NCBI GenBank assembly: GCA_024640845.1
Contig: JAHEEE010000033.1
Span: 1 to 41,339 of the forward strand
Direction of reading: 5' to 3'
DNA length: 41,339 bases
From: Myxococcales bacterium
GTDB lineage: Bacteria > Myxococcota_A > Polyangia > Polyangiales > Houyiibacteriaceae
Positions 33,673 to 41,339 of this stretch are shown here, one piece after another. The translations under genes were made by a program, and so were the position numbers. The stretch's first letter is position 1; each line of letters starts with the position of its first letter. The notes below the pieces were generated by a model that worked only from the letters and a program-made list of their open reading frames with translations, was not told the origin of the DNA and searched no databases.

Positions 33673-35022
33673 GTGCTCGGACGATCCATCTTGCTTTGCC
33701 TGCTCTGCGCCGCCGCCCTCTCTTGCAAAGACGACACGTTTCAGTTCGTATTCCAAGCGATCATCGTCGATGGCGACGACGGCAACCCTGTGGCCGGTAC
33801 GGATGCCGATACGCTCCGAATCGAGATCGCCCAGGGCGCGCTCCCCGTCCGGGAGTTCGAGTTCCCAATTTCGGACGGTGAGTTCGACGCCGAGATCGAG
33901 TTAGCCTCGCTCTCAAGCCTCACTCGGCTCCGCATCGAGATGGAGGGCCCGACCACCGATCTGATCACGGCGCCTCCCGGGTTCGTCCCTTCGGCGTCGG
34001 AGGGTTTTCTCCGAGTCGTCGCCGGAGCGCCGTCTTCGTGCACCGCCGTTTCGTTCAATACGATGGAAGCCCCACGTGCGGATTTCGGCATGGTTTCATC
34101 CGGCACGTTTGCGCTGGCAGTCGGCGGCACTGCCGCCGATGACGAGCAGGTCGAGTTCTTCGACGAGCTCGAGTGGGATTCCCGCCTGTTCGACGCGGAT
34201 TTCTCGCTCTCGTTTCTCGGGGCCACTCGGGCGGCCACGGTGGGGGAAGGTCAGATTCTCGTTCTTCCCACAGATGCTGCGCCTTTCATCTTCAACATGC
34301 TCGATGCAAGCGATCGAATCACTCAGGTCGTCCTCCACTCTGGCGCGGGGCCGGAGTCCGCGCTGGTGTCGGTGCCTGGCCTTGGCGCAATGGTCATCGG
34401 TGGCGAGGCAGGAGGCGCGGCGCGGGCGGGCGTCTCGCTCGTCGAGCTCGACGGCGTGGTTACCTCGCTTCAGTTGAGTGAACCACGTTCGGGCGCCGTC
34501 GCGGCCGCTCTCGGCGAAGACGTTCTGGTCGTCGGAGGCGATGCCGAGGGCACTGCGGAGATCCTCCTTGCCGGGAGCACCGTTGGACAGCCGATCGACG
34601 GCGTGATGGACGGTGTACGCAATGGTGGCCTGCTCGTCGGCGATGGAGAAAGCCGAGCGCTGCTGATCGGAGGTGCGGATGCAGACGGCGCGGTCCGGCA
34701 GGACACGCTTCGGTTCGATGGATGCCCCGGCAGCTGTGTTTCGAGCGCGGGGCCGCTGTGGAGCACGGCGCGCTTGCGCGCAATCATTCCCGAGTACAGC
34801 GCATTGATCATCGGCGGCGAGGACTCGCAGAGCGTCGAAGAAGCTCGCTGGAGCGGCGACACCGTCGCGATCGAGCCGGTTGTCGAAATGGTCCTCCCCC
34901 GTGCCTCAGCTGGCGCCATCGTATACGAGAGCGGTGCGTTCGTCGTTGCCGGTGGCGAGAACGGAGGGGTTGTTCTCGATGACTTCGAGTTCTGTGTCCC
35001 TGCGGCGTTGACCCCGCTCTAG
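33673..35022 (+). CDS. Lipoprotein with predicted seven-bladed kelch-like propeller
   Basis: The 449-residue product has a lipoprotein signal with lipobox LSC (Cys18). An N-terminal beta domain follows (to about residue 130) with a carboxypeptidase-regulatory-like start (DGDDGNPVAG). Then a Gly-Gly pair recurs at residues 151, 243, 288, 333, 381 and 427, spaced 45-48 apart, with a degenerate unit near 197 filling the 92-residue gap. Seven such units would make one kelch-like beta-propeller (VVGGDAEG, LIGGADAD, IIGGEDSQ). I do not know its ligand. The start is GTG at 33673, and the gene is divergent from pabB by 48 bp. Confidence 0.75.
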   Translation: MLGRSILLCLLCAAALSCKDDTFQFVFQAIIVDGDDGNPVAGTDADTLRIEIAQGALPVREFEFPISDGEFDAEIELASLSSLTRLRIEMEGPTTDLITAPPGFVPSASEGFLRVVAGAPSSCTAVSFNTMEAPRADFGMVSSGTFALAVGGTAADDEQVEFFDELEWDSRLFDADFSLSFLGATRAATVGEGQILVLPTDAAPFIFNMLDASDRITQVVLHSGAGPESALVSVPGLGAMVIGGEAGGAARAGVSLVELDGVVTSLQLSEPRSGAVAAALGEDVLVVGGDAEGTAEILLAGSTVGQPIDGVMDGVRNGGLLVGDGESRALLIGGADADGAVRQDTLRFDGCPGSCVSSAGPLWSTARLRAIIPEYSALIIGGEDSQSVEEARWSGDTVAIEPVVEMVLPRASAGAIVYESGAFVVAGGENGGVVLDDFEFCVPAALTPL

Positions 35023-35072
35023 AAGGGCGGGTCCGCCGAGGCGGAACCTGATATCCTCGGAATTCCGGGCAC

Positions 35073-36851
35073 ATGTTACGCAAGCTGGAGAAGTACGAGG
35101 TCCTCGACGAGATCGGCCACGGCGGGATGGCTACGGTGTATCGCGCGCGCGACAGCTCGCTCGACCGCTTCGTCGCGTTGAAGGTGCTGCACCCCCACTT
35201 GCAGCGGACCAGCGAAGCGCGCGCCCGATTCGCGCGCGAAGCCAAGAGCGTCGCCCGCCTTCGCCATCCGCACATTCTCGAGATCTACGACTACAGTGGC
35301 GAGGCGTCGGACGAAACATACATCGCGGCCGAGCTGCTGACCGGGCCGACACTCAAGGACTTCGTTCTCAAACACAAGGAGCTCCCTCCAGAGATTGCCG
35401 CGTGCATCGCGATGCAGCTTGCTGACGCTCTCGGGGAAGCGCACGCCAAAGGGATCATACACCGCGACGTGAAACCAGAGAACGTTCTGACTCACGAAGA
35501 CCGATGCGTGAAACTCACCGACTTCGGCATCGCGCACATGGTCGATACGCATGCGTTCACTGCGACGGGCCAGATCCTCGGCTCGCCCGGGCATATGGCG
35601 CCCGAGCAAGTCGAAGGTGGCACCTGCGACGCGCGAAGCGACGTGTTTTCTCTTGGGACGGTCCTCTACTTCTGTTCGACCGGACGACTCCCATTCGTAG
35701 GCCGCAATCCGCACCATCTGTTGAAGCTTCTGTTAGGCGGCGAGTACCCGGATCCACTGCGCGTGCATCCCGAAGTCGGCGCCGACCTCGCTGCGATCAT
35801 GCACAAGGCCCTTTCAAGAGACCCAGCGGACCGCTACCAGAGCGCTGCGGAGATGGCGGCGAGCCTTCGAGAGTTTCTCGCGCAGATGGGTATCGAGGAT
35901 TCGGACGAGACGCTCGCGCGCTATCTCAAGGCGCCGGCCGCGGTCACCGCAGAGCTCCGAGAGTCGTCTCTCCGGCGCCTCATCGCGCTCGGTGCGGAAG
36001 CTTCCCGCTCCGGAGACGTGCCAAAGGCTCAGGCCGCGTTGAGCCGGGCACTCGCGATCGATGATGGCAACGAAGAAGCGCTCGCCCTCCTCGGCTCACT
36101 CGGTCGCCGTCGGCGACGCGGCGCGGTGATTGCTGCGACCGTCTCGGCCGCAGCCATCCTCGGCCTGGCTGCTTGGGGTCTGTCGCAATGGTCCAAGGAG
36201 CCGGCGTTTGAAGTCTTGGGCCAACCGGCGAACGAGCCGGCGCTTCCCGATGATGCCAAGGCGTCGACCGCCGTCGAGCCTCCAGACGCACCGGCCGTGG
36301 CGGCCGAAACCGAGGCGAAGGAGGAGGCCAGCAACCAGCCTTCCGACGGGCTCGAGGAGACATCGGCGAACGGGCGTCGATGGGTGGTCTTCAGGCCGAC
36401 GCCACCCAACGTATCGATCAGCGTGGACGGGGGTCCACCCAAAGCCTACGGACCCGGCTTTCAGAAAATCCGACTGAAGACGGGCGTGCACACATTCCGG
36501 TTCGTCGGTGCGGAGGAGTGCTGCGAGGATCGGGTTGTTCGGCGACGGATACCTCCCGGTTCCCGTGACTACGAGCTTGCGGTGGAGCTCCAGTACAAAC
36601 CCGCGCGCCTCTACTTGAAGGGCCCCGCTCCCGTGGACGCGTCGGTTCGAATCACGCTTCCTGGCAATCGGCGTGTCAGCGGTCGGATTCGTGAGATTCT
36701 TAGCATTCCCATGCGTTCACTTAGCGCGTCTGCGCAAGTCGAGGTCCGAGCGCCCGGCTATCGACCGCACAAGAGCGTGGTGAGCCTCAGGGCGGGCGGC
36801 GATCTGACCGAGCACTCCTTCTCGCTTGAGAGGGAGCAGGAAACCCCGTAG
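35073..36851 (+). CDS. Hanks-type Ser/Thr protein kinase with extracytoplasmic tail
   Basis: The N-terminal kinase domain is complete: Gly loop IGHGGMATVYRA, Lys37 (VALKVL), HRDVKPEN at residues 130-137 with catalytic Asp132, DFG at 150-152 and APEQ. A TM helix lies near 350-372, followed by an acidic low-complexity linker. A beta-rich tail follows, with a PEGA-like PPNVSISVDGGPPKAYGPGF. The tail may sense an envelope signal or bind the neighbouring secreted protein; this is inference. The 592-residue length is normal for the class. The next gene starts 11 bp downstream. Confidence 0.93.
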   Translation: MLRKLEKYEVLDEIGHGGMATVYRARDSSLDRFVALKVLHPHLQRTSEARARFAREAKSVARLRHPHILEIYDYSGEASDETYIAAELLTGPTLKDFVLKHKELPPEIAACIAMQLADALGEAHAKGIIHRDVKPENVLTHEDRCVKLTDFGIAHMVDTHAFTATGQILGSPGHMAPEQVEGGTCDARSDVFSLGTVLYFCSTGRLPFVGRNPHHLLKLLLGGEYPDPLRVHPEVGADLAAIMHKALSRDPADRYQSAAEMAASLREFLAQMGIEDSDETLARYLKAPAAVTAELRESSLRRLIALGAEASRSGDVPKAQAALSRALAIDDGNEEALALLGSLGRRRRRGAVIAATVSAAAILGLAAWGLSQWSKEPAFEVLGQPANEPALPDDAKASTAVEPPDAPAVAAETEAKEEASNQPSDGLEETSANGRRWVVFRPTPPNVSISVDGGPPKAYGPGFQKIRLKTGVHTFRFVGAEECCEDRVVRRRIPPGSRDYELAVELQYKPARLYLKGPAPVDASVRITLPGNRRVSGRIREILSIPMRSLSASAQVEVRAPGYRPHKSVVSLRAGGDLTEHSFSLEREQETP

Positions 36852-36862
36852 AACGCATCTGA

Positions 36863-37777
36863 GTGATGCGGCGCACCACGTTGACCGGGCTGGTGGTCGT
36901 CTTGATGGCTGCGTTCGCGCTGCCCGTAGCGGCGGACGAGCTCTCGGACTTCGAGGCGGCCCGGCGTAACTACGACAAGCAGAGTTACGCCAAAGCGGCG
37001 CGGGGGCTCGAATCGCTCGTCGGAGGGGTCGTTCCGCGGGCCCGCAATCCCGTCGTCCGCCTGGAGGCACGGAAGTATCTCGGGGCCACCTATTTGTTTT
37101 TGGGAAAGGACGAGGAGGCGCGCGAGCAGTTCAGGCTCTTGCTCGAAGAGGATCCGGCTTATGACATCGATCCGGTTGCCTTTCCGGGCGCCGTCGTCGA
37201 GGCGTTTCAGGAAGTGCAGGCTCAGGTCACCGCCGAGGTCGCTCGGCAGAAGGCGCTGGATGAGGCGCGACGGCAACGCGAGCGGGCTGGGGAGCTCGAG
37301 CAGCTGATCGAGGAGCAGCAGCGCATTCAGGGACTCGAACAGTTGGCGGCCACCGAAACGGTCGAGAAGGTCAATTCGCGCTGGATCGCGGCGCTCCCCT
37401 GGGGGATCGGCCAGTTCCAAAACGGGAACCGCAAGCTGGGCATCATGTTCGCCGTCACCGAGTCGGCTTTCTTGGCCGCTTCGATCGCTACGTTCATCGG
37501 TCACAACTCCCTCCGAGATGAGAATCCGGCTCCAGACGAGATCGAGCGTGCCCAGCGAGTCGAGAAAGCCCTGCGGATCGGGAACTGGGTGAGTGTCGGA
37601 GCGCTGGTCAGTTTCTACATTGCTGGGGTCGTCGAGGCGGAGGTGCGGTTCAAGCCGACGATTCGAAGCACGCGGCAGCGAGCGCTACCGGACGAGCTTC
37701 AAAGACCACAGAGCAGGCGCCCGGAGATCCGCTTCCAACTCGGCCTCACCGGGGGCAGGATGCGGGTCGATTTCTGA
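36863..37777 (+). CDS. Secreted TPR-like protein with C-terminal membrane helices
   Basis: Unnamed family. The 304-residue product has an N-terminal signal peptide (LTGLVVVLMAAFALPVAADE), a short TPR-like helical region (ARRNYDKQSYAKAARGLESL; ARKYLGATYLFLGKDEEARE) and a coiled coil (residues about 120-165). Two hydrophobic helices follow, preceded by ALPWGIGQFQNGNRKLG, a P-x-G-x-G-Q-like motif seen in TM2/DUF5683-type proteins. GTG at 36863 or ATG at 36866 start the protein. The 11-bp gap to the kinase gene suggests an operon and a common pathway. Confidence 0.75.
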   Translation: MMRRTTLTGLVVVLMAAFALPVAADELSDFEAARRNYDKQSYAKAARGLESLVGGVVPRARNPVVRLEARKYLGATYLFLGKDEEAREQFRLLLEEDPAYDIDPVAFPGAVVEAFQEVQAQVTAEVARQKALDEARRQRERAGELEQLIEEQQRIQGLEQLAATETVEKVNSRWIAALPWGIGQFQNGNRKLGIMFAVTESAFLAASIATFIGHNSLRDENPAPDEIERAQRVEKALRIGNWVSVGALVSFYIAGVVEAEVRFKPTIRSTRQRALPDELQRPQSRRPEIRFQLGLTGGRMRVDF

Positions 37778-37895
37778 GGTCCAAGGTCTGGGATCATCTT
37801 TGATCACACCCCGGCCGGCCGCTCCTCCGGCTTGGGATGATAGATGAATGATCACAATGGCTTAGAGCCAACCCCCTTTTCGGGGAAGACTTCGC

Positions 37896-37923
37896 TTGAC
37901 AGCAGGGCTTTCGCGCCTATCAT
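37896..37923 (+). promoter_or_regulatory. Strong promoter of the str operon
   Basis: TTGACA (37896-37901, perfect) and TATCAT (37918-37923, one mismatch) are separated by 16 bp. The likely transcript starts near 37930, leaving a leader of about 60 nt before rpsL. The strength fits a ribosomal protein operon. Confidence 0.7.
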
Positions 37924-37930
37924 GCGCTCC

Positions 37931-37979
37931 CTTCGACGCGTGGGGAACTTGCGCGCGCTCGAAGAATTGCACGCTTTTT
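37931..37979 (+). promoter_or_regulatory. Structured leader of rpsL mRNA
   Basis: CTTCGACGCG (37931-37940) can pair with CGCG-c-TCGAAG (37954-37964), leaving one bulged C. A T5 run at 37975-37979 follows about 10 bp later. It is too far from the stem for a standard terminator, but a leader control element is possible. Confidence 0.4.
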
Positions 37980-37988
37980 CGGATAGTT

Positions 37989-38387
37989 ATGCCAACGATC
38001 AATCAGCTCGTCCGCAAAGGACGAAAACAGATCAAATCAAAAACGGACTCGCCGGCGCTTCAGCGATGCCCGCAGAAGCGAGGTGTGTGCGTTCGCGTGT
38101 ACACCACCACTCCGAAGAAGCCGAACTCGGCCCTTCGCAAGGTCGCCCGTGTGCGCCTCAGCAACGGGATCGAGGCCACGACATACATCCCCGGTGAGGG
38201 CCACAACCTGCAGGAGCACTCGGTCGTGCTCATTCGCGGCGGTCGCGTGAAGGATCTTCCCGGCGTCCGCTACCACGTCGTGCGCGGCACGCTCGACGCC
38301 ACTGGCGCCGCTGGCCCGTCAAACACCAACAAAGCGAACCGCGTCAACAAGCGTTCCAAATACGGCGTAAAGCGCCCCAAAAACTAA
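37989..38387 (+). CDS. rpsL: 30S ribosomal protein S12
   Basis: S12 sits at the decoding centre of the small subunit and controls accuracy. Signatures: [38 protein letters not shown] and [14 protein letters not shown]. The Lys in PKKPN, mutated in streptomycin-resistant strains, is wild type, as is the Lys of GGRVKDLP. The Asp of VKDLPG is the site of methylthiolation by RimO. The 132-residue protein is about 8 residues longer than E. coli S12 because of extra sequence between GTLDATG and [14 protein letters not shown] at 37989 is set by the family N-terminus ([11 protein letters not shown]). Confidence 0.97.
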   Translation: MPTINQLVRKGRKQIKSKTDSPALQRCPQKRGVCVRVYTTTPKKPNSALRKVARVRLSNGIEATTYIPGEGHNLQEHSVVLIRGGRVKDLPGVRYHVVRGTLDATGAAGPSNTNKANRVNKRSKYGVKRPKN

Positions 38388-38395
38388 GTTAAGCC

Positions 38396-38866
38396 ATGAG
38401 TCGTCGAGTCAGCGCACCCAAGAGAGAGATCATTCCGGACGCCAAGTATGGCGATCGGCTCGTTGCCAAGTTCGTCAACTCTTTGATGCTGGCGGGCAAG
38501 CGCTCGACGGCGGAGAAGTGCCTCTACAGCGCCTTCGAGATCATCGAAGAGCGTTACAAGGACGAACCGCTCGAGGTCTTCAAGAAGGCGCTCGACGCGG
38601 TGAAGCCCCGCGTCGAGGTGAAGAGCCGTCGTGTTGGTGGCGCCACGTATCAGGTGCCCGTCGAGGTTCGCTCGGACCGCCGCAACGCGCTCGCGATGCG
38701 CTGGCTGGTTCAGTACTCGCGCGCCCGCGGCGAGAAGTCGATGGAAGAACGTCTCGCGGCGGAGCTCATGGAGGCCTCGCAGGGTCGCGGAAACGCGGTC
38801 AAGAAGCGGGAGGACACCCACAAGATGGCGGACGCGAACAAGGCTTTCGCGCACTACCGCTGGTAA
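38396..38866 (+). CDS. rpsG: 30S ribosomal protein S7
   Basis: S7 nucleates the head of the 30S subunit by binding 16S rRNA. Signatures: [37 protein letters not shown] and [18 protein letters not shown]. The 156-residue length is normal. It begins 8 bp after rpsL. In E. coli the rpsL-rpsG gap is about 100 nt and holds the S7 autoregulatory site. Here there is no room for such a site between the two genes. Confidence 0.97.
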   Translation: MSRRVSAPKREIIPDAKYGDRLVAKFVNSLMLAGKRSTAEKCLYSAFEIIEERYKDEPLEVFKKALDAVKPRVEVKSRRVGGATYQVPVEVRSDRRNALAMRWLVQYSRARGEKSMEERLAAELMEASQGRGNAVKKREDTHKMADANKAFAHYRW

Positions 38867-39097
38867 GTTTTTTCTAGCGTCTGGGAAGGTCCACGGAAAC
38901 CACTCGGACAAGGAGCAGCAGCTGAACTCATGACACCGCGCACATAAAGAGAGTCACCGGGAAGACCGCGACATACCCGTCGCAACCGATGTGCCTCTCG
39001 AACCCTCTCTGAGTCGAGGAAGCCCGAGGGTGGCTTCTGGGTCGGAGGGGGTTTTGTACGTGCAGCGCCACAGTCAGAGAAAAGCTCAGATCATCCG
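38867..39097 (+). promoter_or_regulatory. Long structured spacer between rpsG and fusA
   Basis: This 231-bp gap has no supportable gene. AACCCTCT (39001-39008) can pair with AGGGGGTT (39046-39053), next to a T run at 39052-39055. GAAGCC (39019-39024) pairs with GGCTTC (39032-39037) inside. An alternative stem, CTCGA (38997-39001) with TCGAG (39014-39018), encloses the first arm in its loop. This looks like an attenuator or a ribosomal-protein binding leader. Confidence 0.4.
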
Positions 39098-41212
39098 ATG
39101 GCTAGGAAGTACCCACTCGATAGGACGCGCAACATCGGCATCATGGCCCACATCGATGCCGGGAAGACGACGACCACCGAGCGCATCCTCTATTACACCG
39201 GCGTCAACTACAAGATGGGCGAGGTGCACGACGGCGCTGCGACCATGGACTACATGGAGCAGGAGCAAGAGCGCGGCATCACGATTACATCGGCTGCGAC
39301 GACTTGTTTCTGGCGGCCCAAGGCGGGCCTCTACAGCGACGAGCAGTTTCGCATCAACATCATCGACACGCCCGGTCACGTGGACTTCACCATCGAGGTC
39401 GAGCGATCGCTCCGCGTTCTCGATGGTGCCGTCGCGGTGTTCGACGGCAAGGAAGGCGTCGAGCCTCAGTCCGAGACCGTATGGCGTCAGGCAGACCGCT
39501 ACGGGGTTCCGCGGATCTGCTTCATCAATAAGATGGACAAAGCCGGCGCCGACTTCGCAGCGGCCTTCCGGTCGATCGAGGAACGCCTCGGTGCCCCGGC
39601 GGTTGCTGTGCAGTTGCCCCTCGGGCAGGAAGCTGAGCTCGCAGGCATCATCGACTTGGTGAACATGAAGGCCAACCGCTTCAAGGACGACAACCTCGGG
39701 GCGGAGTGGTCAGTCGAGGAAATTCCTGAAGAGTTCCTCGCAGACGCTGAGGCCGCGCGCGCCACCTTGATCGAGGCTGTCTCCGAGGTCGACGACGCGT
39801 TGATGGAGCGCTACCTCGAGGGCGATACGGATTTCACGCCCGAAGAAATTCTCGCCGGCATCCGAAAGGGTTGCCTCGAGCAGACCATCGTCCCGGTACT
39901 CACGGGCTCGGCGTTCAAGAACAAGGGTGTGCAGCAGCTTCTCGACGCGGTCGTGAACTTCCTGCCTTCTCCCGTCGAAGTCCCGGCGATTCAGGGTGTC
40001 GACCCCGACGACCCCAACAAGGTGCTGGTGCGCAAGGCTTCCGATGACGAGCCCTTCAGTGCGTTGGCCTTCAAGATCATCAACGACCCGTTCGTCGGTC
40101 AACTCACCTTCTTCCGCGTCTATTCGGGCGTGCTGGAAGCCGGCTCGGGCGTCCTCAACTCGACCAAGGGCAAGAAGGAGCGCATTGGCCGTATCCTTCA
40201 GATGCACGCCAACAATCGCGAGGAGCTCAAGGAGATCCACGCGGGCAACATTGCCGCGGCCGTTGGCCTCAAGACTGCGACCACAGGGGACACTCTTTGC
40301 GACGAAAAGGCGCCCGTCATTCTGGAGCGCATGGATTTTCCCGATCCCGTCATCTCGGTCGCGATCGAGCCTAGGACCAAAGCCGACCAGGACAAGCTTG
40401 GGGTGGGGCTCGGCAAGCTCGCGGCGGAGGATCCCAGCTTTCGGGCGCACACCGACGAAGAGTCAGGCCAGACGATCATCAGCGGGATGGGTGAGCTTCA
40501 CCTGGAAATCATCGTCGACCGGCTCAAGCGGGAGTTCAAAGTCGACTCCAACGTCGGCGCGCCTCAGGTTGCGTACCGCGAAACGATCACCAAGGCGGTC
40601 GAGTCCGAGGGCAAGTACGTCAAGCAGAGCGGCGGCCGCGGCATGTTCGGCCACGTCTGGGTGAAGCTGGAGCCCCTCGAAGCCGGCAGCGGCTTCGAGT
40701 TCGAGAACAAGATCGTCGGTGGTGTCGTCCCGAGGGAGTTCATTCCCGCCGTCGAAAAGGGCATTCGGGACGCGATGAGCCGCGGCGTGATGGCCGGGTA
40801 CCCGGTGATCGACATGAGGGCAACGCTCTTCGATGGCTCGTATCACGACGTCGATTCCAGCCAGGCCGCCTTCGAGGTCGCCGGGTCGCTCGCCTTCCAA
40901 GAAGGCGCGAAGCGGGCGGGCATTCAGCTGCTCGAGCCGGTAATGGACGTTGAAGTTCGAGTCCCAGAGGACTACATGGGTGAGGTCATCGGCGACCTCA
41001 ACTCACGTCGAGGCCACGTCGGTGGAATGGATTCTGCGAGCGGTCTGCAAGTGATTCGTGCACTGGTGCCGCTCGCGAACATGTTCGGTTATGTGAACGA
41101 CCTTCGCTCCAAGACCCAGGGGCGGGCGGTCTACACGATGCAGTTCAAGGAGTATCAGGCGGTGCCCACAAGCATCGCTGAAGAAATCGTCGCCAAGGCG
41201 AAGGGCGGATGA
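39098..41212 (+). CDS. fusA: Elongation factor G
   Basis: EF-G is the GTPase that drives ribosome translocation. G-domain motifs: [15 protein letters not shown] (P-loop), [10 protein letters not shown] (switch I), [14 protein letters not shown] (switch II) and [10 protein letters not shown]. Domains III-V follow, with [18 protein letters not shown] and the domain V end [18 protein letters not shown]. The 704-residue length equals E. coli EF-G. The ribosome-binding site is weak, and the gene follows a long structured spacer, so its translation or transcription may be set there. tuf begins 10 bp after its stop. Confidence 0.97.
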   Translation: MARKYPLDRTRNIGIMAHIDAGKTTTTERILYYTGVNYKMGEVHDGAATMDYMEQEQERGITITSAATTCFWRPKAGLYSDEQFRINIIDTPGHVDFTIEVERSLRVLDGAVAVFDGKEGVEPQSETVWRQADRYGVPRICFINKMDKAGADFAAAFRSIEERLGAPAVAVQLPLGQEAELAGIIDLVNMKANRFKDDNLGAEWSVEEIPEEFLADAEAARATLIEAVSEVDDALMERYLEGDTDFTPEEILAGIRKGCLEQTIVPVLTGSAFKNKGVQQLLDAVVNFLPSPVEVPAIQGVDPDDPNKVLVRKASDDEPFSALAFKIINDPFVGQLTFFRVYSGVLEAGSGVLNSTKGKKERIGRILQMHANNREELKEIHAGNIAAAVGLKTATTGDTLCDEKAPVILERMDFPDPVISVAIEPRTKADQDKLGVGLGKLAAEDPSFRAHTDEESGQTIISGMGELHLEIIVDRLKREFKVDSNVGAPQVAYRETITKAVESEGKYVKQSGGRGMFGHVWVKLEPLEAGSGFEFENKIVGGVVPREFIPAVEKGIRDAMSRGVMAGYPVIDMRATLFDGSYHDVDSSQAAFEVAGSLAFQEGAKRAGIQLLEPVMDVEVRVPEDYMGEVIGDLNSRRGHVGGMDSASGLQVIRALVPLANMFGYVNDLRSKTQGRAVYTMQFKEYQAVPTSIAEEIVAKAKGG

Positions 41213-41222
41213 GGAGCTAACG

Positions 41223-41339
41223 ATGGCTAAAGAAAAGTTTGTCCGAGACAAACCACACATCAACGTAGGCACGATCGGTCACATCGATCACGGCAAGACG
41301 ACGCTGACGGCGGCGATCATGAAGGTGATGGCCGACAAG
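41223..41339 (+). CDS. tuf: Elongation factor Tu, 5' part only
   Basis: The first 39 residues of EF-Tu are present before the window ends: [19 protein letters not shown], then [16 protein letters not shown], the P-loop. The gene is truncated only by the window edge. GAGGAG lies upstream of the ATG at 41223. Its place after fusA completes the str order rpsL-rpsG-fusA-tuf. Confidence 0.95.
   Translation, partial: MAKEKFVRDKPHINVGTIGHIDHGKTTLTAAIMKVMADK

Noticed and set aside
35030-35048. Hairpin after the kelch-like lipoprotein gene
   Set aside because: Stem of five pairs with a mismatch and no T run; too weak for a terminator.

Overview
This 41.3-kb window is high-GC, gene-dense chromosomal DNA. 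Its content fits a Gram-negative deltaproteobacterial or Myxococcota-like lineage: a Hanks-type Ser/Thr kinase with a C-terminal periplasmic sensor-like tail, many lipoproteins, a system I cytochrome c maturation protein, glutamyl-Q tRNA(Asp) synthetase and a str operon. The lineage is inferred from gene content and protein style only. No prophage, transposase, CRISPR array or rRNA was seen; there is one tRNA.

Layout. 1-175: end of a repeated non-coding element. 176-4036: a DUF255 thioredoxin-fold protein, an HxlR-type regulator and a divergent NmrA-like reductase. 4012-9719: Nudix hydrolase, hotdog thioesterase, and a tight rightward set of crotonase, glyoxalase II and a penicillin-acylase-family hydrolase, met head-on by an SDR. 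8856-12945: leftward exonuclease, CPBP protease and SDR genes, then rightward gluQ, a LuxR-type regulator and moaC. 13441-18163: a polysaccharide flippase, an RCK potassium channel, and dnaK with a good intrinsic terminator.

18236-22391 is a tightly coupled three-gene cytochrome c maturation operon. It holds a CcmF-CcmH fusion, a small membrane protein and a large secreted, membrane-anchored protein. The last two end in a similar helical motif. This is the most system-like novelty in the window. It is followed by ssb, a small membrane protein and tlyA.

24201-31257: a lipoprotein gene starting 8 bp after tRNA-Gln, a DUF3124 protein, DUF1254 and BASS-transporter genes, a palindrome cluster in a divergent promoter region, and a three-gene HlyD/ABC exporter operon. 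Just after that operon is a second copy of the repeat found at position 1. The copies match at 148 of 150 positions, in opposite orientation on the chromosome but in the same sense relative to the gene each follows.

31713-37777: DUF924 and pabB genes, a lipoprotein that reads as a seven-bladed kelch-like propeller, and a kinase gene followed by a secreted TPR-like protein gene. 37896-41339: the str operon (rpsL, rpsG, fusA, start of tuf) with a near-consensus promoter. Its spacing is unusual: S12 and S7 are 8 bp apart, while S7 and EF-G are separated by 231 bp of structured sequence.
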